The position numbers and the translations under genes are program-made. 43,722 bases of DNA, taken from Alphaproteobacteria bacterium. Its GTDB lineage: Bacteria; Pseudomonadota; Alphaproteobacteria; Sphingomonadales; Sphingomonadaceae. This document shows, one piece after another, positions 17,500-25,981 of the stretch (within the stretch, counting starts at the first letter, position 1; every line of letters begins with the position of its first letter). The stretch is taken from the NCBI GenBank assembly GCA_028293025.1, contig JAQGLF010000191.1:1-43722 (forward strand), written 5' to 3'. The notes beneath the pieces were generated by a model. The model had not been told where the DNA came from. It saw only the letters and a program-made list of their open reading frames with translations, and searched no databases.

Positions 17500-18135
17500 G
17501 TCCCTTCTCCGATATCTCACTGATGCGATCAAATCTAATTGAATCACAACACGAAAGGATAGATCCGACGGCCGTTAAATCTGCTGCCTAGGTTTGGCGC
17601 CCCTCCGCTCGTGACAATCATACTATTGACGCGGGACGCAGCACAGTCAACCTCTAGGTCTCTTGCAGGAAAGTCATACGCCCCCTCAACTGGGCCGGCG
17701 ATAGGAATGGCGCGTGAAAACAACCATGTCGTTGTAACCGGAATGGATCCGTCTCGGTTTGATCATCCCTCGCAGTGCCCCTACTCTTACCCCGAAGCAT
17801 GAAAAATAGCGCCCAAGCCAATTGGTCAGCATTGCGCGCGAAGCGCTGTCAACAGCATCTCTCGCATCATCCTCCCAGTTGCGTCCACGAACCGGTTATG
17901 ACCCTTGTTCCTGAAGTGTTGATACGCTCGTTAGCAAGCGAACCCGGAATACCGCGCTCGTCAGAGGCACGGTCAGGGCGCCCGGTCTGAATGCTGTGGG
18001 TTGGCATAAATGCCGTTATCGCACTTGGCTTTGCCCTCCTCGAGTTTGAAACTCGAGGGGACGTCGGCGTCGCGTTGGGGCGTACAAGCGGGAGGTGACG
18101 GGAGCGTCGATCTGCCGGCCTGGCGGTCCCGCAAG
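17500..18135. other. Non-coding region between cohesin-like gene B and the recombinase
   Basis: No gene I can support in these 636 bases. The part 17500-17660 is AT-richer and should hold the promoter of the minus-strand gene. A perfect inverted repeat lies at 18038-18058 near the recombinase's 3' end. Short frames on both strands lack ribosome-binding sites and domains. Confidence 0.45.
18038..18058. repeat. Perfect 10-bp inverted repeat downstream of the recombinase
   Basis: CCTCGAGTTT, a single G, then AAACTCGAGG. It sits 78 bases after the recombinase stop codon (minus strand). It could be a transcription terminator without a clear T-run, or a protein-binding palindrome. Confidence 0.5.
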
Positions 18136-19044
18136 CTACTTCTTGCTCCCGCCAAGCCGGGACAACAACGCCGCGTTCGCCAACGCGGTCCGCAAACCCA
18201 CATCACCGACGTGCGCGTATATGGCGGTCGTGGCGATATTCTCATGGCCGAGAAGGCGTTGCAGGAATCTGAGATCCACGCCGTCTTCCAAAAGCAAGGT
18301 AGCGCAGGTGTGGCGTAACATGTGCGGGGTCAGGTGGACTTCGATGCCGGCTGCCTTCGCGAAAGAGCGGAGCGACCGCCTAACGGATTGCGTCGACCAA
18401 TCCTGCCCGTTCGGGCTCAGGAGAGATTTCGCATGCTCTCGGCCAGAGAGTTTCGCAAGCAATGTGCGAAGGCGGTCGTCGACCACGAAGACGCGGCGCT
18501 CGCGCCTTCCTTTCCCGCGGACGTGTAAGCCGCCTCCTTCCGCATCGAAGTCCGTAGGACGCAGTTGAACGAGTTCCGCTACACGCAAACCCGTAGAAAT
18601 CAGCAGCAGGACGGCGGCCGCGAAAGATTTTCGGGCCAAAGATAGCTTCCGATCGAGGCAGATCGACCAAGCCGCATCGGCCAATCGGGCTGCATCCGTG
18701 CGGGTCACGCCGCGCGGCAATGATTTCGCTCGTGGAAGCTGCATCTCCAAAGCAGCGAATGGCGACCGGTCCAATGAGCCGGTCCGCACCAATTCTTTGT
18801 AGAAACCACGCAGGCAAGCCATACGCCGCCGCAAAGTTCGCGGTGCCGCGGATCGTTCGGTTGCCAGGTGCCGAGCATAAGCGAGGATCGTATCCTCCCG
18901 TCCGGCGCAAAGCTGCGCTCGCGCGAGGAAGCCGACATAGTCCCGCAAGTCGCTGGTGTAGGCCCGCACAGTATGATCCGACGGATCGCGCATCGTTTTC
19001 ATTCGGCTGACATAGGCAGCCGTCATCGTCTCCGTGAGCAGCAC
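18136..19044 (-). CDS. Tyrosine recombinase/integrase (XerC/D-like)
   Basis: All five catalytic residues of the family are visible: Arg154 (STGLRVAEL), Lys179 (RGKGRRER), His241 and Arg244 (HMLRHTCATLLL), His267 (LLGHENI) and nucleophile Tyr276 (TAIYAHV). The 302-residue size and the N-terminal SAM-like core-binding region (HTVRAYTSDLRDYVGFL) resemble XerC/XerD rather than long phage integrases with arm-binding domains. GTG 19044 has GGGGAG six bases ahead; ATG 19026 also has GGAG nearby. It is divergent from the STAND gene. One copy of an 18-bp inverted repeat with an ATAA-N7-TTAT core lies 138 bases upstream of its start. It may catalyse island movement at the tRNA, inversion at those repeats, or both. 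Confidence 0.92.
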   Translation of the reverse strand: MLLTETMTAAYVSRMKTMRDPSDHTVRAYTSDLRDYVGFLARAQLCAGREDTILAYARHLATERSAAPRTLRRRMACLRGFYKELVRTGSLDRSPFAALEMQLPRAKSLPRGVTRTDAARLADAAWSICLDRKLSLARKSFAAAVLLLISTGLRVAELVQLRPTDFDAEGGGLHVRGKGRRERRVFVVDDRLRTLLAKLSGREHAKSLLSPNGQDWSTQSVRRSLRSFAKAAGIEVHLTPHMLRHTCATLLLEDGVDLRFLQRLLGHENIATTAIYAHVGDVGLRTALANAALLSRLGGSKK

Positions 19045-19181
19045 GTAGTTCTCCCCTCAGCCCACGGCAGCCGCGCCCCTTTGCGTACGGCGAAGTCCGT
19101 CCATACCCGATATTGTTTTCCATTTGCTTGCGGCTTTCAGGGTGGCCACCATTGGGGTACGAGAGTGCTCCAGGATAGACG

Positions 19182-19199
19182 GATAACTCAGAATTATGG
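19182..19199 (+). repeat. 18-bp inverted repeat, left copy (contains STAND gene start)
   Basis: GATAACTCAGAATTATGG, identical to the reverse complement of 25786-25803. It has an ATAA-CTCAGAA-TTAT core that is itself nearly palindromic, like XerC/XerD-type crossover sites (ATAA-spacer-TTAT). The ATG of the STAND gene lies inside it. Confidence 0.85.
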
Positions 19200-22100
19200 C
19201 CGGTAGGTCGCACTGGCGGATGTCGGATCCTCACGAGAGCCGAAGCCACTCCCACCTGTTCCAAACCCAGGTTAAACGATATCTGCTCCAGATGTTCGGT
19301 GCGGATGCCGTGGTGGACCCGTCAACGCCGAACAATGCTGCCGTTCCCTATGTCGGCAATGACGGCGGGCGTGACTATGAAGTGCACGCACCGCAGGACC
19401 GGCACTCGGAACTCTTCGGCGTTCGGCTCAGGCCAGGCGCACGTTGCCTTATAGAGGCTAAATATACTCGTGCCGGAGCGATCAATTTCGCCAGGGTGTC
19501 GTCAAATCTTGCTCGCATTCAAGACGCCGAAGCGGACCATATCTTCGTCGTGACCAACGCGCACTTCGCGCCGTCCTCCCAAGTGGACGTCCACGACAAA
19601 TTTCGTGGCCTGCGCGATCGACTGTATCTCGTCGAGGGACGAGCTTTTCGACATTGGTGCGAACTGCACGCGGTGCCATGGCCTGATGCCGTGGCGATCG
19701 TCGATCCGGCCAACGAGCGGGCAAGCCAGGACGGCAACATTCTGATCGAGGCCAATTCCATCGCGGTGCGCGAAACCGGCGGTCAAATCCAAATGTTTTC
19801 GATCGCATTTCGCAACTTGGATGCCGTACCGCGAACCGTGGTCGTCTTCGCCACGTCCGACATCGAATGGCGTTTCACGGATCGCAATCCGCTCGACGGG
19901 GCGGTGAATGATCTCTTCGAGCGCCATGGCGGCGACGAGCAGGTCCCGCGCAAGACGCTCGTTATCCCGCCCTGGGGAAGCCGCGCCCTTCGCCTGTCGG
20001 GGCGCTTCCTCAACGATCAAACGCAAAGCGGATTGAATCGTGCAATGATGCACGGCGACAAGCGGGACGGCGCTCGGATCGTTGCGGAAGTCGGTCGCGA
20101 GCATATTTCTTTGTTTGCCGGTCTGCGGCCCATCCGAATAGTCTTCCGGCCACGGTTCGTCGGGCGGCAGAACATTCTCCTGCGAGACGAACTGGCACCT
20201 CTGTTCCTGGGCATCGAGCGGGGCATTCGTCCGGCGCGGCTTCGACTCGTCCATATCCGAGGCGGCGCCGGTGTCGGCAAGAGCCGCCTTGTCGATGAAA
20301 TTCTTCCGCCGATCGGCGGGGCCAGTCACCTGGTCGTCCTCGAACATACGGTAAGTTCCGACGACGGCGACGAAAAGCTGTCCAGAGGCCATTGGACCAA
20401 CGTCCGGAAACTTCTGGCCCCCCATTGCGCGGTCCACGCCGGCATCTTGGACGACATCACCGACGTTGCCAGCCTCCTGGACGTGCTTTGCGGCTCGTTC
20501 CAGCAGGTGAGCACGCTGGCGAACTGGGGAGCGATCATCGTCGTCATCGAGGATCTTCACAATGCCGGGCCGGACATCTTCGAGGCGCTGGAGCGCCTTC
20601 AGCGGCAGGATCACGCGCTGAATGTGGGCATTTTCGTCGTGCTCACGGGACGGGAAGACGATTCGTATATCAATCCGGAATACCGCCGCTTTTCGATGGA
20701 GTTGCCGGCACGCCCCGTCGGAGGAGGCGTGGAAACGCCGGTGATACGATCCCTCGGCGAACTGACGACGGCCGAAGCGAAGATGATGATCGGCGATCTT
20801 GTGGAGGGAATCCAGGATAGCGGCATCGAGCGCATTTTCAGCCTCAGCAGCGCCGTGCCCCACCACATCGTGCAATGCGTCGAATATCTTCTCGACGCCT
20901 CCCTTGTCGCGATCACGCATCGGGACACTTTGTCGATCATAGACCCGCTCACCTTCGAAAAGCGGATCGCTTCGTTGCCACGCTCCATGAACGCATTGTT
21001 TGCGACCCGCTTCGAGGTCATCGGTCGATGGCGGGGAGAAATGGGATTGGCGGCGCAGAACGCCATTCTAGCAGCGACCGTGTTCGGCACCCGATTTCCC
21101 AGAGAAGTCGGCGGCCTGATCGACGGCGTTCCCGCCGACGAAATTGTCCAGGAGCTCGAAGACAGACGATTTTTCTCCAAAGCTTCGAGCGACGATCATA
21201 TCCTTCAATGGCATCACGAGAATCTGTTGCTCTTCTTCGACACCCATCGCAGGGCCAAGGCACAGCGGCTCTGCGCGGCGGAGTCCGCCGGCCCGATCGG
21301 CGACATGTTCGTCGATAACGCAAGGCTGATCCGCCGTTCCTCGGCGCTGTGGGAAAGGCTGACCATCGCGAGCCGGGGCGACATCGCCACCTTGCTCGAC
21401 GACATGCCGCTCGCTCGACGATGCTTTTCTGAAATCTGTGACAGCGCGCTCAAGATCAGCACATTCAACACGCTGGACGCCAAGCCTGTGCACTTCCAGC
21501 ATGTCGAATATGTCGTGGCGGCGTTGCGGGACGAAAGCCCCGAACGACGAGAGGCGCTAATCTGGCGATTGATCGTGCTCAAGGCGTTCATCGGCGCGTA
21601 CTACAGGGGCCTCCGTCACGAGATAGAAGCGTATGAATACGGCATGCGCGCGTTGCCCCTTCTGGGTCTATCGGTCCAGAACATGGAACGCGGGCGGCGC
21701 TGGCTGCTCACGATCGACGCTCAGGCCCATCTCGACAGCGGCTTCATCGGCGCGGCGTTGGATCGACTGTTGCGGCTTCAGCATCTGATACAGGTCGATA
21801 TGGCGCTGGGCGGCCAGACCGACTTCGATATTCAATTCGACCTGTACAACAGCCTGCGTCTCCTCTTCATCCACACCAACTTTGTCGAGCTCGCGGACTG
21901 CAATGGCAAGCTTGCCCACGAGTATCTGCGACTATCCGGTACAAGCCAATTGGAAGCCGTCGACCTGGGCGACCTCGCCCTCTTCTTCATGCTGACGGAT
22001 CGCCGTCGCTGCATTGCGCTGCTGGAGGAAGCCCTGCGGATTGACCCCTCCCGGAACACGATGCGCCATTCGTGGCATTGCGAATTCAGCCTGCTCGCCG

Positions 22101-22744
22101 CGCTGCTACCCGATCAGGTCGGCGATACGGCGGCGCTTCAGGCGGCGGATACTCGCGCCACGGAGATCTGGCGCGACTGCGAATCGGAAGGATATCGAAG
22201 TATTCTCCCGCGCATCTACCTGTTGCGCGCGGTCATCGCCTATCTCCTGGGACGCGGCTGTCACGATCCGGCCGATCTCGAAGCCCACATGGACGCCGCG
22301 CTGGCGATCGCCGACCAGGGGCTGAACGCCTGCGAAGCCTATTCGATCGGTCAGATCACTTGGCAGATCTACAACCTCAAAGCGATTATCCATGGCCGCC
22401 GGTCGGAATGGAAAACCGCGACGGATGAGATGAAATCGGCCATCGTCAGGATGGACAATGACGGCCTGACCTTCATGGGGCGCGATGGCCTGATCAGCGT
22501 CGCGCCGCAGATCTTCGCCAACTTTATCAAACTGGCCGATTCCCATGTGCCGGACCGGGAAGCTCTAAACCTGTTGTCGAAGTTGCACGGCTTCGAAAGA
22601 TATAAGTGGAACGATGCCGCCTATCTGCGTGAAGCGAAGGCACATGCCGCGAAATATCATCATATCGTACTAGGCTGCAAGCACTGGCCCGATTGGCTAC
22701 TACTCGATGAAGTTACCGGACTTTCCATAACCTGCTGGTTTTAA
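19196..22744 (+). CDS. PD-(D/E)XK nuclease - STAND NTPase - TPR-like protein (Avs-like defence candidate)
   Basis: The 1182-residue protein shows three parts. At the N-terminus (about 15-150), a restriction-endonuclease-like domain has DGGRD (Asp60) and IEAKY (Glu87, Lys89), then DHIFVVTNAHF. A P-loop NTPase follows, with GGAGVGKSR at about 356-364 and the hydrophobic-acidic Walker B IIVVIEDLH at about 447-455. The C-terminal part (about 700-1170) is all helical, with TPR-like helix pairs such as FIGAALDRLLRLQHL and AIALLEEAL-type stretches. Antiviral STAND (Avs) proteins share this order: the C-terminus senses a phage protein, the NTPase oligomerises and the N-terminal nuclease cuts DNA. It lies in a mobile island beside a recombinase, typical of defence genes. 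That it is antiviral is inference. Confidence 0.82.
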   Translation: MAGRSHWRMSDPHESRSHSHLFQTQVKRYLLQMFGADAVVDPSTPNNAAVPYVGNDGGRDYEVHAPQDRHSELFGVRLRPGARCLIEAKYTRAGAINFARVSSNLARIQDAEADHIFVVTNAHFAPSSQVDVHDKFRGLRDRLYLVEGRAFRHWCELHAVPWPDAVAIVDPANERASQDGNILIEANSIAVRETGGQIQMFSIAFRNLDAVPRTVVVFATSDIEWRFTDRNPLDGAVNDLFERHGGDEQVPRKTLVIPPWGSRALRLSGRFLNDQTQSGLNRAMMHGDKRDGARIVAEVGREHISLFAGLRPIRIVFRPRFVGRQNILLRDELAPLFLGIERGIRPARLRLVHIRGGAGVGKSRLVDEILPPIGGASHLVVLEHTVSSDDGDEKLSRGHWTNVRKLLAPHCAVHAGILDDITDVASLLDVLCGSFQQVSTLANWGAIIVVIEDLHNAGPDIFEALERLQRQDHALNVGIFVVLTGREDDSYINPEYRRFSMELPARPVGGGVETPVIRSLGELTTAEAKMMIGDLVEGIQDSGIERIFSLSSAVPHHIVQCVEYLLDASLVAITHRDTLSIIDPLTFEKRIASLPRSMNALFATRFEVIGRWRGEMGLAAQNAILAATVFGTRFPREVGGLIDGVPADEIVQELEDRRFFSKASSDDHILQWHHENLLLFFDTHRRAKAQRLCAAESAGPIGDMFVDNARLIRRSSALWERLTIASRGDIATLLDDMPLARRCFSEICDSALKISTFNTLDAKPVHFQHVEYVVAALRDESPERREALIWRLIVLKAFIGAYYRGLRHEIEAYEYGMRALPLLGLSVQNMERGRRWLLTIDAQAHLDSGFIGAALDRLLRLQHLIQVDMALGGQTDFDIQFDLYNSLRLLFIHTNFVELADCNGKLAHEYLRLSGTSQLEAVDLGDLALFFMLTDRRRCIALLEEALRIDPSRNTMRHSWHCEFSLLAALLPDQVGDTAALQAADTRATEIWRDCESEGYRSILPRIYLLRAVIAYLLGRGCHDPADLEAHMDAALAIADQGLNACEAYSIGQITWQIYNLKAIIHGRRSEWKTATDEMKSAIVRMDNDGLTFMGRDGLISVAPQIFANFIKLADSHVPDREALNLLSKLHGFERYKWNDAAYLREAKAHAAKYHHIVLGCKHWPDWLLLDEVTGLSITCWF

Positions 22745-23727
22745 GCGTTCGTGTCGGCGTTTGACCACGGGGCGGCCACGCCTTCGGCCATCGGCACCGT
22801 ACGTGTGTGGAGGCGCCGCTTGTACTCGAAATCCTCCTTGCCAAGATCCAATTCCCGCAGACCTAGGCCAGACGCACTTTTCGCCATCTCGACCAGCATC
22901 AGCAAGCCAGGAGAATAGCGCGCGAACTCCCTGTCGTAGAACGTTGTCCAATAGTGCCAGACGGTCGCCGAACGCATTCCCAGATGCATCGCAATAGGGC
23001 GTCCCGCGCAGCGGAGCACGGTCAACAGCCCCGCGAAGTCTCTGTCGTTCGTATCCAGAAGGCCATGCATCAGGCATTGCTCCCAAGGCGCCGCGAACCG
23101 ATCCGGCCAACCACTTCGTGCCCATTGCGCCGCCTTTCCCGCAAGCATTTCATCAAGCAGGTCATGGTCGTGTTCATGGGGCGAAAAGGACAATAACCCC
23201 AATTCTCGTTCGATCTTGTTCCGCCTGCGTGCGAGATCGTCCAGCAGCCGATGCCCGTTGTCACGCATGAGCGATCGGTAAGCATCGAAGCCGTTGGAGA
23301 GATCGATGACCCAGGAGACTCCGCGCCGGTGCCAATATCTCGTCCACGGGGCCTGCATGGCGAGCAGGTGATCGAACGTGAAGCTCTCAAGATCGAGCCC
23401 ACGCAAGAGCCTCTCCACCTCCCAGTCGGTATCGGGCGCGATGAGGACGCCCTGATAGTCGTTGAAGATCGAGCCAACCGGCCGTGCCTGTGCGTGCTCG
23501 CCCAGCTCGAAGGGGAATATGCCTAAAAGCCGGCCATCGCCCCGAATGAGGCCGGCAAAGACTCCGTCGGCGCACGCGCCCACCAGCCGGCTATAGCCGG
23601 GCGAGAAGAACGGACTGGAGAATGCCGGGAAGGTCGAGATCAGGCGCCGCCATTCGGCGAGGTCCGCCTCTCCAACCTCGGCGATTGCCCGGGCCTCGTA
23701 GCTTAATGTGGAGGCCGAGGACCTCAT
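22741..23727 (-). CDS. CelD/BcsL-type GNAT acyltransferase
   Basis: The 328-residue protein fits the acetyltransferase family with a duplicated GNAT fold found in CelD/BcsL and FemAB-like enzymes. It has WRRLISTFPAFSSPFFSPGY near the N-terminus, a central DNGHRLLDDLARRRNKIERE helix, and a C-terminal WHYWTTFYDREFARYSPG with LRELDLGKEDFEYKRR. These enzymes acylate sugars, polysaccharides or lipids. ATG 23727 is the better start, as the conserved region follows it; the longer frame overlaps the radical SAM gene. It is last in a three-gene operon, 17 bases after the radical SAM stop. It converges with the STAND gene with a four-base overlap. It would acylate the amino product of the upstream enzymes, by inference. 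Confidence 0.75.
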   Translation of the reverse strand: MRSSASTLSYEARAIAEVGEADLAEWRRLISTFPAFSSPFFSPGYSRLVGACADGVFAGLIRGDGRLLGIFPFELGEHAQARPVGSIFNDYQGVLIAPDTDWEVERLLRGLDLESFTFDHLLAMQAPWTRYWHRRGVSWVIDLSNGFDAYRSLMRDNGHRLLDDLARRRNKIERELGLLSFSPHEHDHDLLDEMLAGKAAQWARSGWPDRFAAPWEQCLMHGLLDTNDRDFAGLLTVLRCAGRPIAMHLGMRSATVWHYWTTFYDREFARYSPGLLMLVEMAKSASGLGLRELDLGKEDFEYKRRLHTRTVPMAEGVAAPWSNADTNA

Positions 23728-23744
23728 GGCTTGCGTCCGAGCCG

Positions 23745-24470
23745 TCAGATCGCGGTATCGGGCAGCGGATGAAGGCGATTGTCGCAGGTCGCGCACTGAC
23801 CGCCGGCGGCATGGCGCTTTCCCTCCATCAACAAACGACGCAGGCGGCAGAACTCTTCGGAAAACCAAATATCACGCAGCGACTGCCTGCCGGCCCAGCC
23901 CATCACCCGCTGGGCCGCGGCATCCTCGTGACACAACACGACGGCGCCGTTCTGATGAATCATCAGCATTTCGTTGGGGCCATGGCACGCCAGGCTTCCG
24001 GCATCGGCAGGGCCCATCAGGCCGCCGCGGTTGGAGATCATGAAGTCTCCGGCAAGCTGCTGCTCCTGGAAGGGCCTTGTCGGCAGCGGCCTCCCGGAGT
24101 GCCGGGTGACGAGAAAATGATCGATGCCCCCATCCAGGAGCGTGCGGTAACGATCCTCGCCAAGGAAATCGCCATTGGTGTAGAGCACGAACCAGGCATT
24201 CGGCACGAGCGGGCGGGCTCGAGCCACGAGTGCGTCCAAGCGGGGATGAAGCAGCGGCTCGTTATAGGTGTGAAAAGACAGACGGCCTGCGAAGTCCATC
24301 ACGCCAAGTTCTTCGATGATGCAGTCGAACAAATCCTCGTCCATCAGCTCTTCGGGTTTGCGGAACCACGCGTATGATTGCGGGCAATAGGAACAGCGCC
24401 GGTTGCAGTGCCGATTGACCTCGATCTCCACGACCTGGAACAGGTCTTTTGCGGGGGCCGCGTCGGTCAT
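23745..24470 (-). CDS. Radical SAM enzyme with auxiliary cluster, BtrN-like
   Basis: A 241-residue enzyme with the SAM-cluster motif CNRRCSYC (Cys22, 26, 29) near the N-terminus. A second set of cysteines (Cys162, 180, 226, 229) fits a SPASM/twitch-type auxiliary iron-sulfur cluster. From memory, BtrN of butirosin biosynthesis (about 250 residues) ligates its auxiliary cluster with Cys at 169, 187, 232 and 235, so the spacings here are nearly the same. Shared-looking segments are VEIEVNRHCNRRCSYCP, DFAGRLSFHTYNEPLL, LYTNGDFL and NRGG. BtrN oxidises an amino-cyclitol alcohol to a ketone. The start overlaps the aminotransferase stop by four bases, and aminotransferase plus dehydrogenase matches the BtrS/BtrN logic. 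No inosose synthase is in the window. Confidence 0.8.
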   Translation of the reverse strand: MTDAAPAKDLFQVVEIEVNRHCNRRCSYCPQSYAWFRKPEELMDEDLFDCIIEELGVMDFAGRLSFHTYNEPLLHPRLDALVARARPLVPNAWFVLYTNGDFLGEDRYRTLLDGGIDHFLVTRHSGRPLPTRPFQEQQLAGDFMISNRGGLMGPADAGSLACHGPNEMLMIHQNGAVVLCHEDAAAQRVMGWAGRQSLRDIWFSEEFCRLRRLLMEGKRHAAGGQCATCDNRLHPLPDTAI

Positions 24471-25789
24471 TTCGATTCGCGATCGAGAACCGCAAGGCGC
24501 GAAGCCTGCGCGCGAAGTTTTTCAATCCCGGCCGCGATGGCGTCGACTTCCGGCAGGCCGCCGAGCAGGCATTCGTGGGGAAGCGCGATGCAGCGGCCCC
24601 ATGCCGCCACGGCATTCGGCAGTTGAAAGCGCTGCGGGTCGACGTGGTCCGCCAAGCCGGGCGTCCGAGCGATCAAGGGGCTTGTCAGCGGCTGGTACAG
24701 CGGGTTGCGGTCCAGAGGCAGGTCCAGGGGTGCGATGGGCAGATTCAGCTCAGCGCTCAGAGCGCGGCTGACCAGGACCGGTCCGAGACGCAGGAGCGCC
24801 TCGTCATCCATACTTAGCGGGATCTTGTAGAAGGTGCCTCCGTCCGGCTCCGCGAGGTCATCGCGGACGATCGCCATTCCGCCTATCGCATCCAGGCGGG
24901 ATGACAGTTCGCCGGCCATGGTTGCGCGATGCCTGTTCTCGCTATCCAGTCGCTGTACCCCCTCGAGCAAGATGGCAGCGTGGAACTCGGACATGCAGAG
25001 ATTGCGTCCCATGACTCCGCCGATGTCCGACAGATCGTAAAAGCCGCCGTCGAGCGGCGCGTCGCTGTAGATGCGTCCGTCGGCCCTGAATTTCTGCAGT
25101 TTATCGAAAAGCCCGGGGTCATCGGTCACGGCGATGCCGCCCTCGCCGGCCGCCAGGAGCTTGGTCTGCTGGAAGCTGAAGATCGAGATGACGCCGAAGC
25201 TGCCGATAACCCCTTCCGACAGCGATCCGCCGTGAGCCTGGGAAGCATCCTCGATCAGCAGCAGGCCGCGCTCGTCGCAAATATTCTGCAGTCGTCCGAC
25301 GTCCACTCGCGACGCATACATGTGCACTGCGAGAACAGCCCTAGTCGCCGGTGTGATGGCCGCCTCTACCGCTTCCGGCGCCATGCACAGCGATGTCGGG
25401 CAGATGTCCGCCAACACGGGAACGGCGCCGAGGTGCGCGACGGCGCTTGCGCAGGCCACCCATGTCAGGCCGGGGACGATAACCTCATCGCCGGGTCCGA
25501 TCCCGACGGCCTGCAGAGCGATCGTCAGGGCGGCGGATCCAGAGCTGCACGGCACGCCGAACGCGCGCCTTACGCTATGGGCGAACGCAGTACCGAACCG
25601 TCTTTCGTAGCTGTCTGGGTGGCGGCTGCGGGCGGTTATCGTCCATCGGGAGGAATGGAGGATCTCCAATATCGTCCTCTGCGCTAATACTCCGGCCCGG
25701 GGCCAAGCAGGCCACTGCTTTTCATGAACCGGATCACCCCCCAGAAGTGCGAGCGCAGAAGCCTCGGCACCTTCGTTCCCCATGCCCAT
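24467..25789 (-). CDS. DegT/DnrJ/EryC1/StrS-family PLP aminotransferase (inosose/AHBA-type)
   Basis: The 440-residue protein has the family landmarks: SSGSAALTIAL (PLP phosphate site), DEVIVPGLTWVACASAV, LLLIEDASQAHGG (Asp/His cofactor region) and FSFQQTKLLAAGEGG with the Schiff-base Lys210. The SFQQTK...GEGG form is closest, as far as I recall, to glutamine:inosose aminotransferases and AHBA synthases and less like sugar aminotransferases. It would transfer an amino group onto a keto-cyclitol or keto-sugar. It is first in an operon with the BtrN-like enzyme and an acyltransferase. Its ATG lies inside the right copy of the 18-bp inverted repeat and there is no clear ribosome-binding site, so the start and its regulation are unusual. 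Confidence 0.85.
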   Translation of the reverse strand: MGMGNEGAEASALALLGGDPVHEKQWPAWPRAGVLAQRTILEILHSSRWTITARSRHPDSYERRFGTAFAHSVRRAFGVPCSSGSAALTIALQAVGIGPGDEVIVPGLTWVACASAVAHLGAVPVLADICPTSLCMAPEAVEAAITPATRAVLAVHMYASRVDVGRLQNICDERGLLLIEDASQAHGGSLSEGVIGSFGVISIFSFQQTKLLAAGEGGIAVTDDPGLFDKLQKFRADGRIYSDAPLDGGFYDLSDIGGVMGRNLCMSEFHAAILLEGVQRLDSENRHRATMAGELSSRLDAIGGMAIVRDDLAEPDGGTFYKIPLSMDDEALLRLGPVLVSRALSAELNLPIAPLDLPLDRNPLYQPLTSPLIARTPGLADHVDPQRFQLPNAVAAWGRCIALPHECLLGGLPEVDAIAAGIEKLRAQASRLAVLDRESK

Positions 25790-25803
25790 AATTCTGAGTT
25801 ATC
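25786..25803 (-). repeat. 18-bp inverted repeat, right copy (contains aminotransferase start)
   Basis: Exact inverted copy of 19182-19199 including the seven-base central spacer. The first ATG of the aminotransferase gene sits inside it at the same place as the STAND gene's ATG in the left copy. Flanking bases differ beyond the 18, so this is not simply a duplicated gene start. Confidence 0.85.
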
Positions 25804-25981
25804 GTTCGGTCGGCCTCGGCCGCCGCGGGCGGGTATGTGATTCTCTGGAGGCGAATGTGGCGCCGCCGGTAGCGGCGATTCGGCTAAGCCTCTGTACGTC
25901 CATACCTGTCGCTGATCTGGGCTGGACGGTTCCTCGATCGATCGACATCTTCCCGCGAGGGAAGCAAAGGGGACGAACTCA

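Noticed and set aside
19502-20920. A 472-residue minus-strand open frame
   Set aside because: Antisense to the STAND gene, whose nuclease and Walker motifs are unambiguous.
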